The position numbers and the translations under genes were made by a program. This document shows, one piece after another, positions 1 to 6,642 of a stretch of DNA of 11,033 bases; the stretch's first letter is position 1; every line of letters starts with the position of its first letter. The notes beneath the pieces were generated by a model. It was not told where the DNA came from, made no database searches, and was given only the letters and a program-made list of their open reading frames with translations. Origin of the DNA: Angelakisella sp. (GTDB lineage Bacteria; Bacillota; Clostridia; Oscillospirales; Ruminococcaceae); assembly GCA_013316495.1 (NCBI GenBank), contig WSMP01000045.1, positions 1 through 11,033 of the forward strand, written 5' to 3'.

Positions 1-960
1 GCAGCAGAGGTAATCCCGGCCCGCCAGCACCTCATATTCAAAGGTGCCGTTGATGAGGCCGCTGTCATAAAGCCGCCGGTAGAGGGGGCTGCTCTCCCCA
101 CAGAGGATCTCCAGAAGAATCTCGTCTGCCACCTGGCGGCGGAGGTTTGTAAGGCTGTCCCCAGCCTCCCCCTTAAAGCCCAGCTGGAACAGGGGGGTGG
201 AGACGGAAAGGGACTGCTCCACATAGGGGGCGGCTACCTCCCTGGGCTCCTCCGCCTTTCGCCACTGGATGTGGACATCCTCCCCCTTTTGGAGGATTTT
301 ATCCGCCGTCTCCAGCACCTCCTCCGGCCGGAAGTTCCCGGCTACGGTCAAAACCATATTTCCCAGGCTGTAGAAGGTGTGGTAGCACCGGTACAGCAGG
401 TCGGAGGTGATTTCTGCAATGGATTCGGTGGTGCCGGCGATGTCCAGACGCACCGGGTTTACGTGGTAGATGGCCCCCAGGAGGTTAAAGAGGGAGCGCC
501 AGCCGGGGTCGTCGTCGTACATCCGGATTTCCTGGCCGATGATGCCCTGCTCCTTCTGCACCGTCTCCGGGGTGAAGTAGGGGCGGGAGACGAAATCCAG
601 GAGGATTTCCAGGGATTCCCGGAAGTTGCCGGTGCAGCTGAAGAGATAGGCGGTGCGGTCGAAGGAGGTGAAGGCGTTGGCGGAGGCGCCGGTCTTGGCG
701 TACTTGGCGAAGGCGTCTCCGTCGTCGCACTCGAACATCTTGTGCTCCAAAAAGTGGGCGATGCCGGCGGGGACCTCCACAAAATCCTCCTCCCGCTGGG
801 TCTTAAAGGTGGTGTCGATGCTTCCCACCTTGGCGGAGAACATGGCGTAAGCGGTGGAGTACCCCTCCATGGGGCAGAGGAGGATGGTGAGGCCGCTGGA
901 ATGCTCCACCTGCAGGAACTGCTCCCCCAGGGAGGGGGAGGCGATGGCTTTTTTATTCAT
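1..960 (-). CDS. ymfH: M16 family zinc metallopeptidase, YmfH-like (partial, 3' end missing)
   Basis: The first 320 residues of an M16 (insulinase/pitrilysin) peptidase; the C-terminal part lies beyond the left edge (family members are about 430 residues). The inverted zinc motif HxxEH is intact at residues 69-73 (HFLEH), and E144, in a GQEIRMYDDDPGW segment, fits the third zinc ligand. So this is probably the catalytic member of the pair. The start is the ATG at 960, preceded by AAAGGAGG at 9-nt spacing. It overlaps the stop of the upstream gene by 8 bases (ATGAATAA), so translation is likely coupled. In Bacillus and Clostridia such pairs are named YmfF/YmfH (also written YfmF/YfmH) and are annotated as associated with 5-aminopentanol modification of EF-P. 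Their actual substrate cannot be read from the sequence. Confidence 0.9.
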   Translation of the reverse strand, partial: MNKKAIASPSLGEQFLQVEHSSGLTILLCPMEGYSTAYAMFSAKVGSIDTTFKTQREEDFVEVPAGIAHFLEHKMFECDDGDAFAKYAKTGASANAFTSFDRTAYLFSCTGNFRESLEILLDFVSRPYFTPETVQKEQGIIGQEIRMYDDDPGWRSLFNLLGAIYHVNPVRLDIAGTTESIAEITSDLLYRCYHTFYSLGNMVLTVAGNFRPEEVLETADKILQKGEDVHIQWRKAEEPREVAAPYVEQSLSVSTPLFQLGFKGEAGDSLTNLRRQVADEILLEILCGESSPLYRRLYDSGLINGTFEYEVLAGRDYLCC

Positions 961-2260
961 GGCTTTCTTCCTCCTTTTCAGGCTCCCCCGGCTTGCTGGC
1001 CAGGAAGAAGACGGTATCCAGGGTGACGGCCCCCGCGGCGGCGATAACCTGCTCCCGGCTCACCTGGGCGATGTCCTGGGCCTCCTCCTCCGGGGTGAGA
1101 CGGCTGCCCCGCAGTGTCTGGGCCAGGTACCACCCCTCCAGGGAGGAAAGGCTGTCTGGGACCGAGCGCAGGGAGTTTACATAAGCCCGGCGGGCGGATT
1201 CCAGCTCCTCATCGGTGAAATCCCCGGCCGCCACGGCGGAAAGCTGCTCCAGGATGGCGGCGCGCGCGGCGGGCTGGTTTTCCCGCTCCACCCCGATGTC
1301 CACCAGCATCACCCCGGTGACCTGGTCAAAGCGGGAGGCGCAGTAGTAGCAAAGGCTCTTTTCCTCCCGCACATGGACGAAGAGGCGGGAGAAGGGGCTG
1401 CCGCCGTAGAGGTAGGACATGAGCTTGGCGGCGTCGATTTGCTTTTTTTCCGCCAGCGCCCCGGTGCGAAAGCCCATAGCCATCTTGGACTGGGCAATCT
1501 CCATTTCGACTGTCTTTTCCTTCACCGCCCCGGCCATTTCCACAATAGGGGGGAGGGAGAAGGGGACAGGATGCCGCTCCAGCGCCCCGAAGAGCCGGGA
1601 AAACTCCTCCCTGGCCCCGTTCGGCTCGCCGCAGCCCACAAAGAAGATTTCCACCATGGCGGTGTCAATGAGGCGGGCGTACCGCTCTGCCGCCGCCTGA
1701 GGGGTGATTTCCCTGGCCTTTTCCACCCAGCCGTACTTGGGGATGGCCAGGGGGCTGCCCTCGTTCATCAGGGCGCGGCACTGGTTGACGGTGTAGGCCC
1801 GCTTGTCGTTGATGTCCGCCAGGATGGTGTCGATGAGGTTCTGCTGCTCCAGGCGGAAGTCCTCCTCCGGAAAGGCTCCCTGGGTGATGTTGGGGGCCAG
1901 GAGAATCTCCCCCAGCAGCCGGGCGCACCCGGCGGAGACGCTTTCCCCTTCCAGGGCGAAGCGGTCGTCGATGCCCACAATGGAGCAGGTGAGAAGCTGG
2001 TGCCCCCCGGTCTTGCCCACATCGGCGCTGAGAGAGGCCCCGTACAGCTCGCAGAGGGTCTGCTCCAGCTTTGTGAAGTCGGGGCAGTTTTTGCTCCCCC
2101 GGCGCAGCAGGTAGGGCAGGATGGCGTTGACGGTGACGGTCTCCTCCTCCAGAGGGGTCAGCAGGTTGATGCTGATGCAGTTATGCTTGAACTTCCGGTC
2201 CCGAATGCTGGTGAAGTGCACGCCTTCCCCCAGCCTCACCCGGTTCAGCTCCTGGCTCAT
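953..2260 (-). CDS. ymfF: M16 family peptidase-like protein, inactive YmfF type
   Basis: A 435-residue M16-fold protein that forms a pair with the downstream zinc-containing paralogue. Where active M16 proteins have HxxEH, this one reads ILPYLLRRGS, so the zinc site is absent. It is probably the structural or regulatory half of a heterodimer, as in mitochondrial processing peptidase. The open frame runs upstream to 2437, but the ATG at 2260 is preferred: AAGGAG lies 7 nt upstream, and the product then begins MSQELNRVRLGEGV, a normal start for the family. The upstream extension is AT-rich and contains the promoter. The stop overlaps the start of the next gene by 8 bases. The neighbouring pair suggests a role linked to EF-P modification, by family annotation only. 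Confidence 0.9.
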   Translation of the reverse strand: MSQELNRVRLGEGVHFTSIRDRKFKHNCISINLLTPLEEETVTVNAILPYLLRRGSKNCPDFTKLEQTLCELYGASLSADVGKTGGHQLLTCSIVGIDDRFALEGESVSAGCARLLGEILLAPNITQGAFPEEDFRLEQQNLIDTILADINDKRAYTVNQCRALMNEGSPLAIPKYGWVEKAREITPQAAAERYARLIDTAMVEIFFVGCGEPNGAREEFSRLFGALERHPVPFSLPPIVEMAGAVKEKTVEMEIAQSKMAMGFRTGALAEKKQIDAAKLMSYLYGGSPFSRLFVHVREEKSLCYYCASRFDQVTGVMLVDIGVERENQPAARAAILEQLSAVAAGDFTDEELESARRAYVNSLRSVPDSLSSLEGWYLAQTLRGSRLTPEEEAQDIAQVSREQVIAAAGAVTLDTVFFLASKPGEPEKEEESHE

Positions 2261-2309
2261 TGTCTCGCTCCTTATTCCATATAAATTTTGTTTATTTGCG
2301 GTTCTTTTT

Positions 2310-2338
2310 ATTATACACAGCTTTGGGGGAAATTTCCA
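2310..2338 (-). promoter_or_regulatory. Candidate sigma-A promoter for the ymfF-ymfH pair
   Basis: On the minus strand, -35 TGGAAA and -10 TATAAT are separated by 17 bp. The -10 box matches consensus fully and the -35 matches 4 of 6. Transcription would start near 2303, giving a leader of about 43 nt before the ymfF ATG at 2260. Confidence 0.55.
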
Positions 2339-2415
2339 TAGCCAGGACCGATCCTTTCCAAAATATTCACAGGATGGGAAAGAACCGTGGCCAGTTTTTC
2401 GGGATATAATGGACG

Positions 2416-2437
2416 TTGTATAAAAATTTTTATACAA
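2416..2437. promoter_or_regulatory. 22-bp perfect palindrome, probable operator of the antitoxin promoter
   Basis: The half-site TTGTATAAAAA is followed directly by its exact reverse complement TTTTTATACAA. The palindrome ends 4 bp before the -35 box of the promoter serving the RelB-type antitoxin. RelB/DinJ antitoxins are ribbon-helix-helix dimers that repress their own operons by binding palindromes at the promoter. This makes it the natural candidate operator; binding itself is inferred. Confidence 0.6.
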
Positions 2438-2441
2438 TAGC

Positions 2442-2470
2442 TTGTTATTTATGCCTCTTTGTGGTACAAT
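2442..2470 (+). promoter_or_regulatory. Sigma-A promoter of the toxin-antitoxin locus
   Basis: -35 TTGTTA and -10 TACAAT are 17 bp apart, with a TGG just before the -10 (extended -10). The start would fall near 2477, some 20 nt before the antitoxin ATG, leaving room for AAAGGAG. The 22-bp palindrome sits immediately upstream. Confidence 0.7.
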
Positions 2471-2496
2471 CTAATCAGAGAAAGGAGTGAGGACTT

Positions 2497-2772
2497 ATGG
2501 CACAGACCACTTTAAGCGTCCGGATTGATTCCGAACTGAAGCGCCAGCTGGACGCCCTCTGCGCCGATGTGGGTATGACCACCTCCACAGCGGTGAATCT
2601 GTTTGCAAAAGCCTTCGTGCGGGAAAGGCGGCTGCCCTTTGATGTGGTGGCCTCGGATGCCTTCTATTCGGAGGCGAATATGGACCATCTGCGCAAAAGC
2701 GCCCGCCAAATGGAGGAGGGCCGGACCGTCACGAAGACCATGGAGGAGCTGGAGAAGCTGGCCAATGGGTAA
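2497..2772 (+). CDS. Type II antitoxin, RelB/DinJ family
   Basis: A complete 91-residue antitoxin. Residues 4-45 form a ribbon-helix-helix DNA-binding domain (TTLSVRIDSELKRQLDALCADVGMTTSTAVNLF), typical of RelB/DinJ proteins. The remainder (FYSEANMDHLRKSARQMEEGRTV) resembles the toxin-binding tail found in front of YoeB/Txe toxins. The RBS AAAGGAG precedes the ATG. The toxin start overlaps its end by 8 bases (ATGGGTAA), the usual coupled arrangement. It is expected to neutralise the toxin and to repress its own promoter at the adjacent palindrome. Because the toxin gene is broken, this copy is now probably an orphan antitoxin, perhaps still a regulator. Confidence 0.93.
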   Translation: MAQTTLSVRIDSELKRQLDALCADVGMTTSTAVNLFAKAFVRERRLPFDVVASDAFYSEANMDHLRKSARQMEEGRTVTKTMEELEKLANG

Positions 2773-3205
2773 GATCACTTTTACCGAGGAAGGATGGGCC
2801 GACTACACCTGTTGGCAGACCCAGGAAAAGCGGACACTGAGGCGCGTCAATCAGCTGCTACAGGACATTTTGCGGGGCGGCTACGAGGGGATTGGAAAGC
2901 CGGAGCCGCTGAAAGGTGATCTAAGAACCTGTATTCACAACCATCCAATACCATCTGGCCGGCTCTTTTTTCGCCCTGCTGTGTTAAAAATCCTTGAATT
3001 ACACCAAGTAGTTCTGCGGATTTTTGCCTTGCAGGGCGGAAAAATCTCTCGCCCATCCGGCATTGTCCGGCTATGAATACAGGCTCTAAGCGGCTATTGG
3101 AGCAGGCGCATTGATGGAGCCAACCGCCTGGTCTACCACATTTCAGGCGCTTCCTCCGATACCATTGAGGTCCTTTCCTGCCGGGATCATTATAGCGGCA
3201 GATAA
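2765..3205 (+). pseudogene. yoeB: YoeB/Txe family mRNA interferase toxin, split by a 162-bp insertion
   Basis: The first 53 codons encode a YoeB N-terminus (ITFTEEGWADYTCWQ... GKPEPLKGDL). The last 36 or so encode its C-terminus (SGYWSRRIDGANRLVYHI... EVLSCRDHYSGR). Between them is a foreign 162-bp element plus a duplicated TAA. Removing these 165 bases restores an uninterrupted 91-residue toxin with the reading LKGDLSGYWSRRI, exactly the family pattern. The insertion is a multiple of three, so the frame is kept, but an in-frame TGA at 3074-3076 inside the element ends translation. The product would be 53 toxin residues plus 50 element-encoded residues. It keeps the Glu equivalent to YoeB E46 (E47) but lacks the equivalents of R65 and H83 (R66 and H87), so it should have no RNase activity. 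Confidence 0.9.
2925..3086. mobile_element. 162-bp MITE-like element inserted in the yoeB gene (TSD TAA)
   Basis: The ends are inverted repeats: GAACCTGTATTCA at the left and the complement of GAGCCTGTATTCA at the right (12 of 13 identical). The element is flanked by TAA at 2922-2924 and 3087-3089. A second copy 180 bp away is flanked by TTA. A TNA target duplication and ends starting GAR fit non-autonomous relatives of IS5-family (IS1031-like) elements, by family knowledge. Inside, CGCCCTGC at about 2971-2978 pairs with GCAGGGCG at about 3031-3038 within a long imperfect stem, so the whole element is a large palindrome. It carries no gene. Confidence 0.82.
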
Positions 3206-3214
3206 AAAGCACAG

Positions 3215-3251
3215 CCCCCTGGACGGTCTTTCCCTACAGACGTCCAGGGGG
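3215..3251. terminator. Rho-independent terminator, probably bidirectional
   Basis: An 11-bp perfect stem (CCCCCTGGACG at 3215-3225 with CGTCCAGGGGG at 3241-3251), extended by a TCT/AGA pairing inside the loop. It is followed on the plus strand by ACTTTT, serving the toxin-antitoxin locus. On the minus strand it is followed by CTGTGCTTTTT, which would end the transcript of the pot operon and the glyoxalase-like gene. Confidence 0.82.
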
Positions 3252-3265
3252 ACTTTTCGCGCTTA

Positions 3266-3342
3266 GTTATTCACAGCCATCCAACGCCATCAGGCCGTTT
3301 TTTTCGTCCTGCTGGCATCGTCCGGCGATGAATAGTAGGTTC
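3266..3342. mobile_element. 77-bp short copy of the same MITE-like element (TSD TTA)
   Basis: The left part (TATTCACAGCCATCCAACG) and right part (CATCGTCCGGCGATGAATA) match the ends of the 162-bp element in yoeB, while about 85 bp of its central hairpin is missing. It is flanked by TTA at 3263-3265 and 3343-3345. The right end GGTTC fits the consensus end GAACC; the left end has lost about six bases of the terminal repeat. The right TTA is, on the minus strand, the TAA stop codon of the glyoxalase-like gene. Confidence 0.72.
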
Positions 3343-3711
3343 TTATTTCGCCGGCACGATCTCGGTCCAGTAGCCGTCCGGGTCGCTGATAAAATAGATG
3401 CCCATGGCGGGGTTTTCGTAGCAGATGCACCCCAGCTCCCGGTGGAAGGCGCGGGCGGCCTCCAAATCGTCAGTGGCCATAGCCATGTGGATTTCGTTAT
3501 CCCCCAGGTTGTAGGGCTCCTTGCGGTCCCGCAGCCAGGTCAGCTCCACCTGGTGGCCGGAAAGACCGTCCTCCAGGAAGACCAGGGCAAAGCTGCCATC
3601 CTCCGCCTCCTTGCGCCGGACTTCCTGCATCCCCAGGGCTTTTTTGTAGAAGGCTACGCTTTTTTCCAGATCCAGGACGTTGATGTTGTTGTGTACCATG
3701 CGAAAGTTCAT
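3343..3711 (-). CDS. Glyoxalase I-like VOC superfamily metalloprotein
   Basis: A 122-residue protein of two beta-alpha-beta-beta-beta units (vicinal oxygen chelate fold), close in length to GloA (135 in E. coli). All four positions that bind metal in GloA appear present: H7, E56 (QVELTW), H75 (NEIHMAM) and E117 (DPDGYWTEI). A lactoylglutathione-lyase-like activity on methylglyoxal adducts is therefore possible. Clostridia often lack glutathione, so the real thiol or substrate is open. The ATG at 3711 has AAAGGAG 7 nt upstream. The gene starts 32 nt after potD on the same strand and no terminator lies between, so it is probably the last gene of the polyamine operon. Its stop codon coincides with a MITE target duplication. 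Confidence 0.85.
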   Translation of the reverse strand: MNFRMVHNNINVLDLEKSVAFYKKALGMQEVRRKEAEDGSFALVFLEDGLSGHQVELTWLRDRKEPYNLGDNEIHMAMATDDLEAARAFHRELGCICYENPAMGIYFISDPDGYWTEIVPAK

Positions 3712-3743
3712 AGAAAATCTCCTTTCTGTAATAAATGCTGGCT

Positions 3744-4976
3744 CTAATTGTGAGGCTGGCGGTTTTTCCGCATTGTCCGGGCGGTGTTCAGGGAGATGGT
3801 GGCGATGATGCACCCCAGCATCACCAGGGGCATCAGCATCCGGCTGTACCGCTCGTCAGAGGAGAGAAGCTCGGTCCATTTCTCGTCCATGTAGGCGGCA
3901 AGGTCCGGGGGCAGGTTCACAAAGTATTCGCAGCTGTCCAGCAGCTCCTGGTCCGGGTAACGGACCGGGTCGTTTTTCACCTCGTCGTCCAGCAGGTCGT
4001 ACACCCGGTCGTTGGGGGTGGAATAGCCGATGTATTCTATGTTGGCAAGGCCCACCTCCGGCTCCAGCATAAAGTTGATGTACAGCTCCGCCAGCTCCTT
4101 GTTTTTGGCCTCCTTGGGGATGCACATGGCGTCGGTAAAGATGTTGGAGCCCTCCTTGGGCACCACAAAAGCAAGGTCCGGGTTGTCCTCCATCATGGTT
4201 ACCGCATCCCCGGCGTAGTAGGGGGCCAGCGCCGCCTCCCCGCCGGTCATTTTATCAAAAATCTCGTCCATGACGTAGGCCTGTAGGAGGGGCTTCTGCT
4301 CCTTCAGCAGCTCGGTAGCGCGGTCCAGCTGCTCCTTGCTTTCGGCGTTGATGGGGTACCCCAGCATCTTAAAGGCGATGCCGAAGGCGTCCTTGGAGTT
4401 GCTGAACATCAGCATATTTCCGGCGTAGACCGGGTCCCACAGAAAGCCCCAGCTGTCAATGAGGTCGTTTTCATCCACCATCGTGGTGTTGTAGATAAGC
4501 CCCACCGTCCCCCAGGTGTAGGGCACCGAATAGCGGTTGCCGGGGTCGAAGCTGGGGTCCTTATACCGCTCGTTGATGGACCCTTCAAAGTTGGGGATGT
4601 TTGTAAGGTCCAGGGGCAGAAGCATCTCCTCTTCAATCATCCGGGCAATCATGTAATCGGAGGGGATGATAAGGTCGTAGCTGCTGCCGCCGGTTTTGAG
4701 CTTGGCGTAAAGGGATTCGTTGGTATCAAAGGTGGAATACACCACCTTGATGCCAGTAAGCTCCTCAAAGGCCTTGTTCACGTCCAGGCTGCCGTCGGAA
4801 CCATCGGAGATATATTCCCCCCAGTTGTAGACGTTGAGGCTTTTGCCCTGTCCCTTGTACCGGGTGTAATAATCCAGGTCCATCCCGGAATAGTCCATCT
4901 CATCCGCCCAGGCGGTGATCAGAAGAAGGGGAAGGGCCAGCGCCAGGGCCAGGCCCAGGGAAAGGAGTTTTTTCAT
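3744..4976 (-). CDS. potD: Polyamine ABC transporter substrate-binding protein PotD-like
   Basis: A 410-residue extracytoplasmic binding protein for spermidine/putrescine uptake. It has an N-terminal signal (MKKLLSLGLALALALPLLLITAWA) and then the PotD pattern LNVYNWGEYI (W52, Y55), IIPSDYM (S106, Y108), VPKEGSNIFTDAM and IGYSTPN. E. coli PotD is 348 residues. The extra length here includes a C-terminal hydrophobic segment at about 380-396 followed by Arg/Lys, which looks like a membrane anchor. There is no lipobox Cys after the signal. By recalled alignment some pocket residues differ (Tyr and Phe for the PotD Trp residues), so the preferred polyamine is uncertain. The start ATG shares one base with the potC stop (TGATG), and AAGGAGG lies within potC. 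Confidence 0.92.
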   Translation of the reverse strand: MKKLLSLGLALALALPLLLITAWADEMDYSGMDLDYYTRYKGQGKSLNVYNWGEYISDGSDGSLDVNKAFEELTGIKVVYSTFDTNESLYAKLKTGGSSYDLIIPSDYMIARMIEEEMLLPLDLTNIPNFEGSINERYKDPSFDPGNRYSVPYTWGTVGLIYNTTMVDENDLIDSWGFLWDPVYAGNMLMFSNSKDAFGIAFKMLGYPINAESKEQLDRATELLKEQKPLLQAYVMDEIFDKMTGGEAALAPYYAGDAVTMMEDNPDLAFVVPKEGSNIFTDAMCIPKEAKNKELAELYINFMLEPEVGLANIEYIGYSTPNDRVYDLLDDEVKNDPVRYPDQELLDSCEYFVNLPPDLAAYMDEKWTELLSSDERYSRMLMPLVMLGCIIATISLNTARTMRKNRQPHN

Positions 4977-5827
4977 CACGCCCCACCTCCTTGTTTCTTT
5001 TGCAGCTGCCGCTCCTGGCGCAGGGCGGAAAGATTGATGAGCACCAGCGCCGCCAGCACCACCACAAAGATGATGGTGGACAGGGCGTTGATTTCCGGGC
5101 TGATGCGCTTTCTCACCATGGCCCCGATGGTCACCGGCAGGGTCTGGGAGGTGGCGGAGCTGACAAAGTAGCTGATGATGAAGTCGTCGATGGAGTAGGT
5201 GAGGGCCATGAGGAAGCCGGTAGCCATGCCGGGCATAATCTCCGGGATGATCACCTTGAAGAAGGCCATAGAGGGGCTGCACCCCAGGTCCAGAGCCGCC
5301 TCGTAGACGTATTTATCCATCTGCCGCAGCTTGGGCAGCACGTTGAGGATAACATAGGGGGTGCAGAAGGTGACATGGGCGATGACCAGGGTGAGGTAGC
5401 CCAGGTGCAGCTCCGGCATGGGGATGCCGGTGACAGCGGTGATGCCGGCCCCAATCTGGTTTACCGAAACAAAGAGCAGCAGCAGGGAAACGCCCATGAC
5501 AATTTCCGGGTTGAGGATGGGCATATAGGTGACGTTCATAATGGCCGATTTAAACCATTTGTTGCGGATGGAGTAGATGCCCATAGCGGCGGCGGTGCCC
5601 AAAATCACCGCGATTACCGAGGCGCAGAGGGCCACCACAATGGTGTTATAAAGGGAGGAAAGAATCAGCTGGTTGGAAAAAAGATCCCGGTACCACCGCA
5701 GGGAAAAGCCGGACCACACCGAACGGGATTTGCTGGCGTTGAAGCTGTAAAGAATCAGCACCCCGATGGGAAGGTAGAGGAAGGCCATCACCAGGCCGAT
5801 GTAGAAGCGGCGAAGATGTTTCATCAT
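4976..5827 (-). CDS. potC: Polyamine ABC transporter permease PotC
   Basis: A 283-residue inner-membrane permease with about six hydrophobic helices, beginning at residues 9-28. The cytoplasmic EAA loop that docks on the ATPase is at 176-195 (EAALDLGCSPSMAFFKVIIP). The sequence pattern is that of PotC/PotI rather than PotB, in keeping with its place after potB. Its ATG overlaps the potB stop (ATGA, 4 bases), and it ends one base into potD. A second ATG follows directly at 5824, so the true start could be one codon later. GGGAGG upstream, inside potB, serves as RBS. It forms the heterodimeric channel with PotB. Confidence 0.94.
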   Translation of the reverse strand: MMKHLRRFYIGLVMAFLYLPIGVLILYSFNASKSRSVWSGFSLRWYRDLFSNQLILSSLYNTIVVALCASVIAVILGTAAAMGIYSIRNKWFKSAIMNVTYMPILNPEIVMGVSLLLLFVSVNQIGAGITAVTGIPMPELHLGYLTLVIAHVTFCTPYVILNVLPKLRQMDKYVYEAALDLGCSPSMAFFKVIIPEIMPGMATGFLMALTYSIDDFIISYFVSSATSQTLPVTIGAMVRKRISPEINALSTIIFVVVLAALVLINLSALRQERQLQKKQGGGA

Positions 5828-6639
5828 ATCAGCAGCCCCTCCCTGTCCTCAGAATCATCAAACTGGTTGAAGATACTCATTACCAGAAGGATAAACACCA
5901 TCAGCACCATGGAGATAGCCGCCCCCAGGTTGGGGTTATAGGCGTTGCCCAAAAACTGGGCGTCGATGAGATCCCCGATGAGCATATTGGAGCCGCCCCC
6001 CAGCATCCGGGAGATAATGAAGGTGGAGATGGCGGGGACGAAGACCATGGTGACGCCGGTGGAGATGCCGGGGACGCTGAGAGGGAAAATCACCCTGGAA
6101 AAGACCTGGAAGGGGTTGGCCCCCAGGTCCTGGGCCGCCTCGATGACCCGGTCGTCAATTTTGGTCATGATGGAGTAAAGGGGCAGAATCATAAAGGGAA
6201 GATAGTTATAAATCATCCCCAGCACCACCGCTCCCTGGGTGTTGATCATCCGCACCGGGCCCAGGCCCACAAGGCGCAGAAGGGAGTTGATGACGCCGTT
6301 GTTTTCCAAAAGGGTCATCCAGGCGTAGGTGCGAAGCAGAAAGTTAATCCACATAGGCAGCATGATGAGCATGACCATGGTGCGCTGGCGCACCCCGTTC
6401 ATCCGGCTCATCAGGTAGGCCAAGGGATAGCCGATAGCCAGGCAGATGGCGGTGGCCAGGATGGCCAGCCACACCGAGCGCATAAATACCGGGGTGTAAT
6501 TGGAGACCCTGGCGATGTTATCAATGGTGAAGGCGCCGTCCCCTGTGGTGAAAGCGAAGACCGCTACCAGGCCCAGGGGCACCAGCACAAAAACAGAGGA
6601 CCAAATCATGTAGGGGAGGGCAGCATGCCGGAATTTCAT
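5824..6639 (-). CDS. potB: Polyamine ABC transporter permease PotB
   Basis: A 271-residue membrane protein with six predicted helices (first at 8-30) and an EAA motif at 167-186 (EAAQDLGANPFQVFSRVIFP). The region NFLLRTYAWMTLLENNGVIN is typical of PotB/PotH permeases. The ATG at 6639 lies only 3 nt after the potA stop, and the RBS GGAGGAG lies in the last codons of potA. The tight spacing within potABCD indicates one transcript and balanced subunit synthesis. Confidence 0.94.
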   Translation of the reverse strand: MKFRHAALPYMIWSSVFVLVPLGLVAVFAFTTGDGAFTIDNIARVSNYTPVFMRSVWLAILATAICLAIGYPLAYLMSRMNGVRQRTMVMLIMLPMWINFLLRTYAWMTLLENNGVINSLLRLVGLGPVRMINTQGAVVLGMIYNYLPFMILPLYSIMTKIDDRVIEAAQDLGANPFQVFSRVIFPLSVPGISTGVTMVFVPAISTFIISRMLGGGSNMLIGDLIDAQFLGNAYNPNLGAAISMVLMVFILLVMSIFNQFDDSEDREGLLI

Positions 6640-6642
6640 GGC

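Noticed and set aside
854..2284. Long plus-strand open frame of 476 codons opposite ymfF
   Set aside because: It is a shadow of the GC-rich minus-strand gene. The translation is Gly/Ala/Val/His-rich with no family features, while the minus strand encodes a clear M16 protein.
3769..3783. Third copy of the MITE in the potD 3' end (shared GCATTGTCCGG)
   Set aside because: Only 11 bases match and the surrounding sequence has neither terminal repeats nor a TNA duplication; probably chance.
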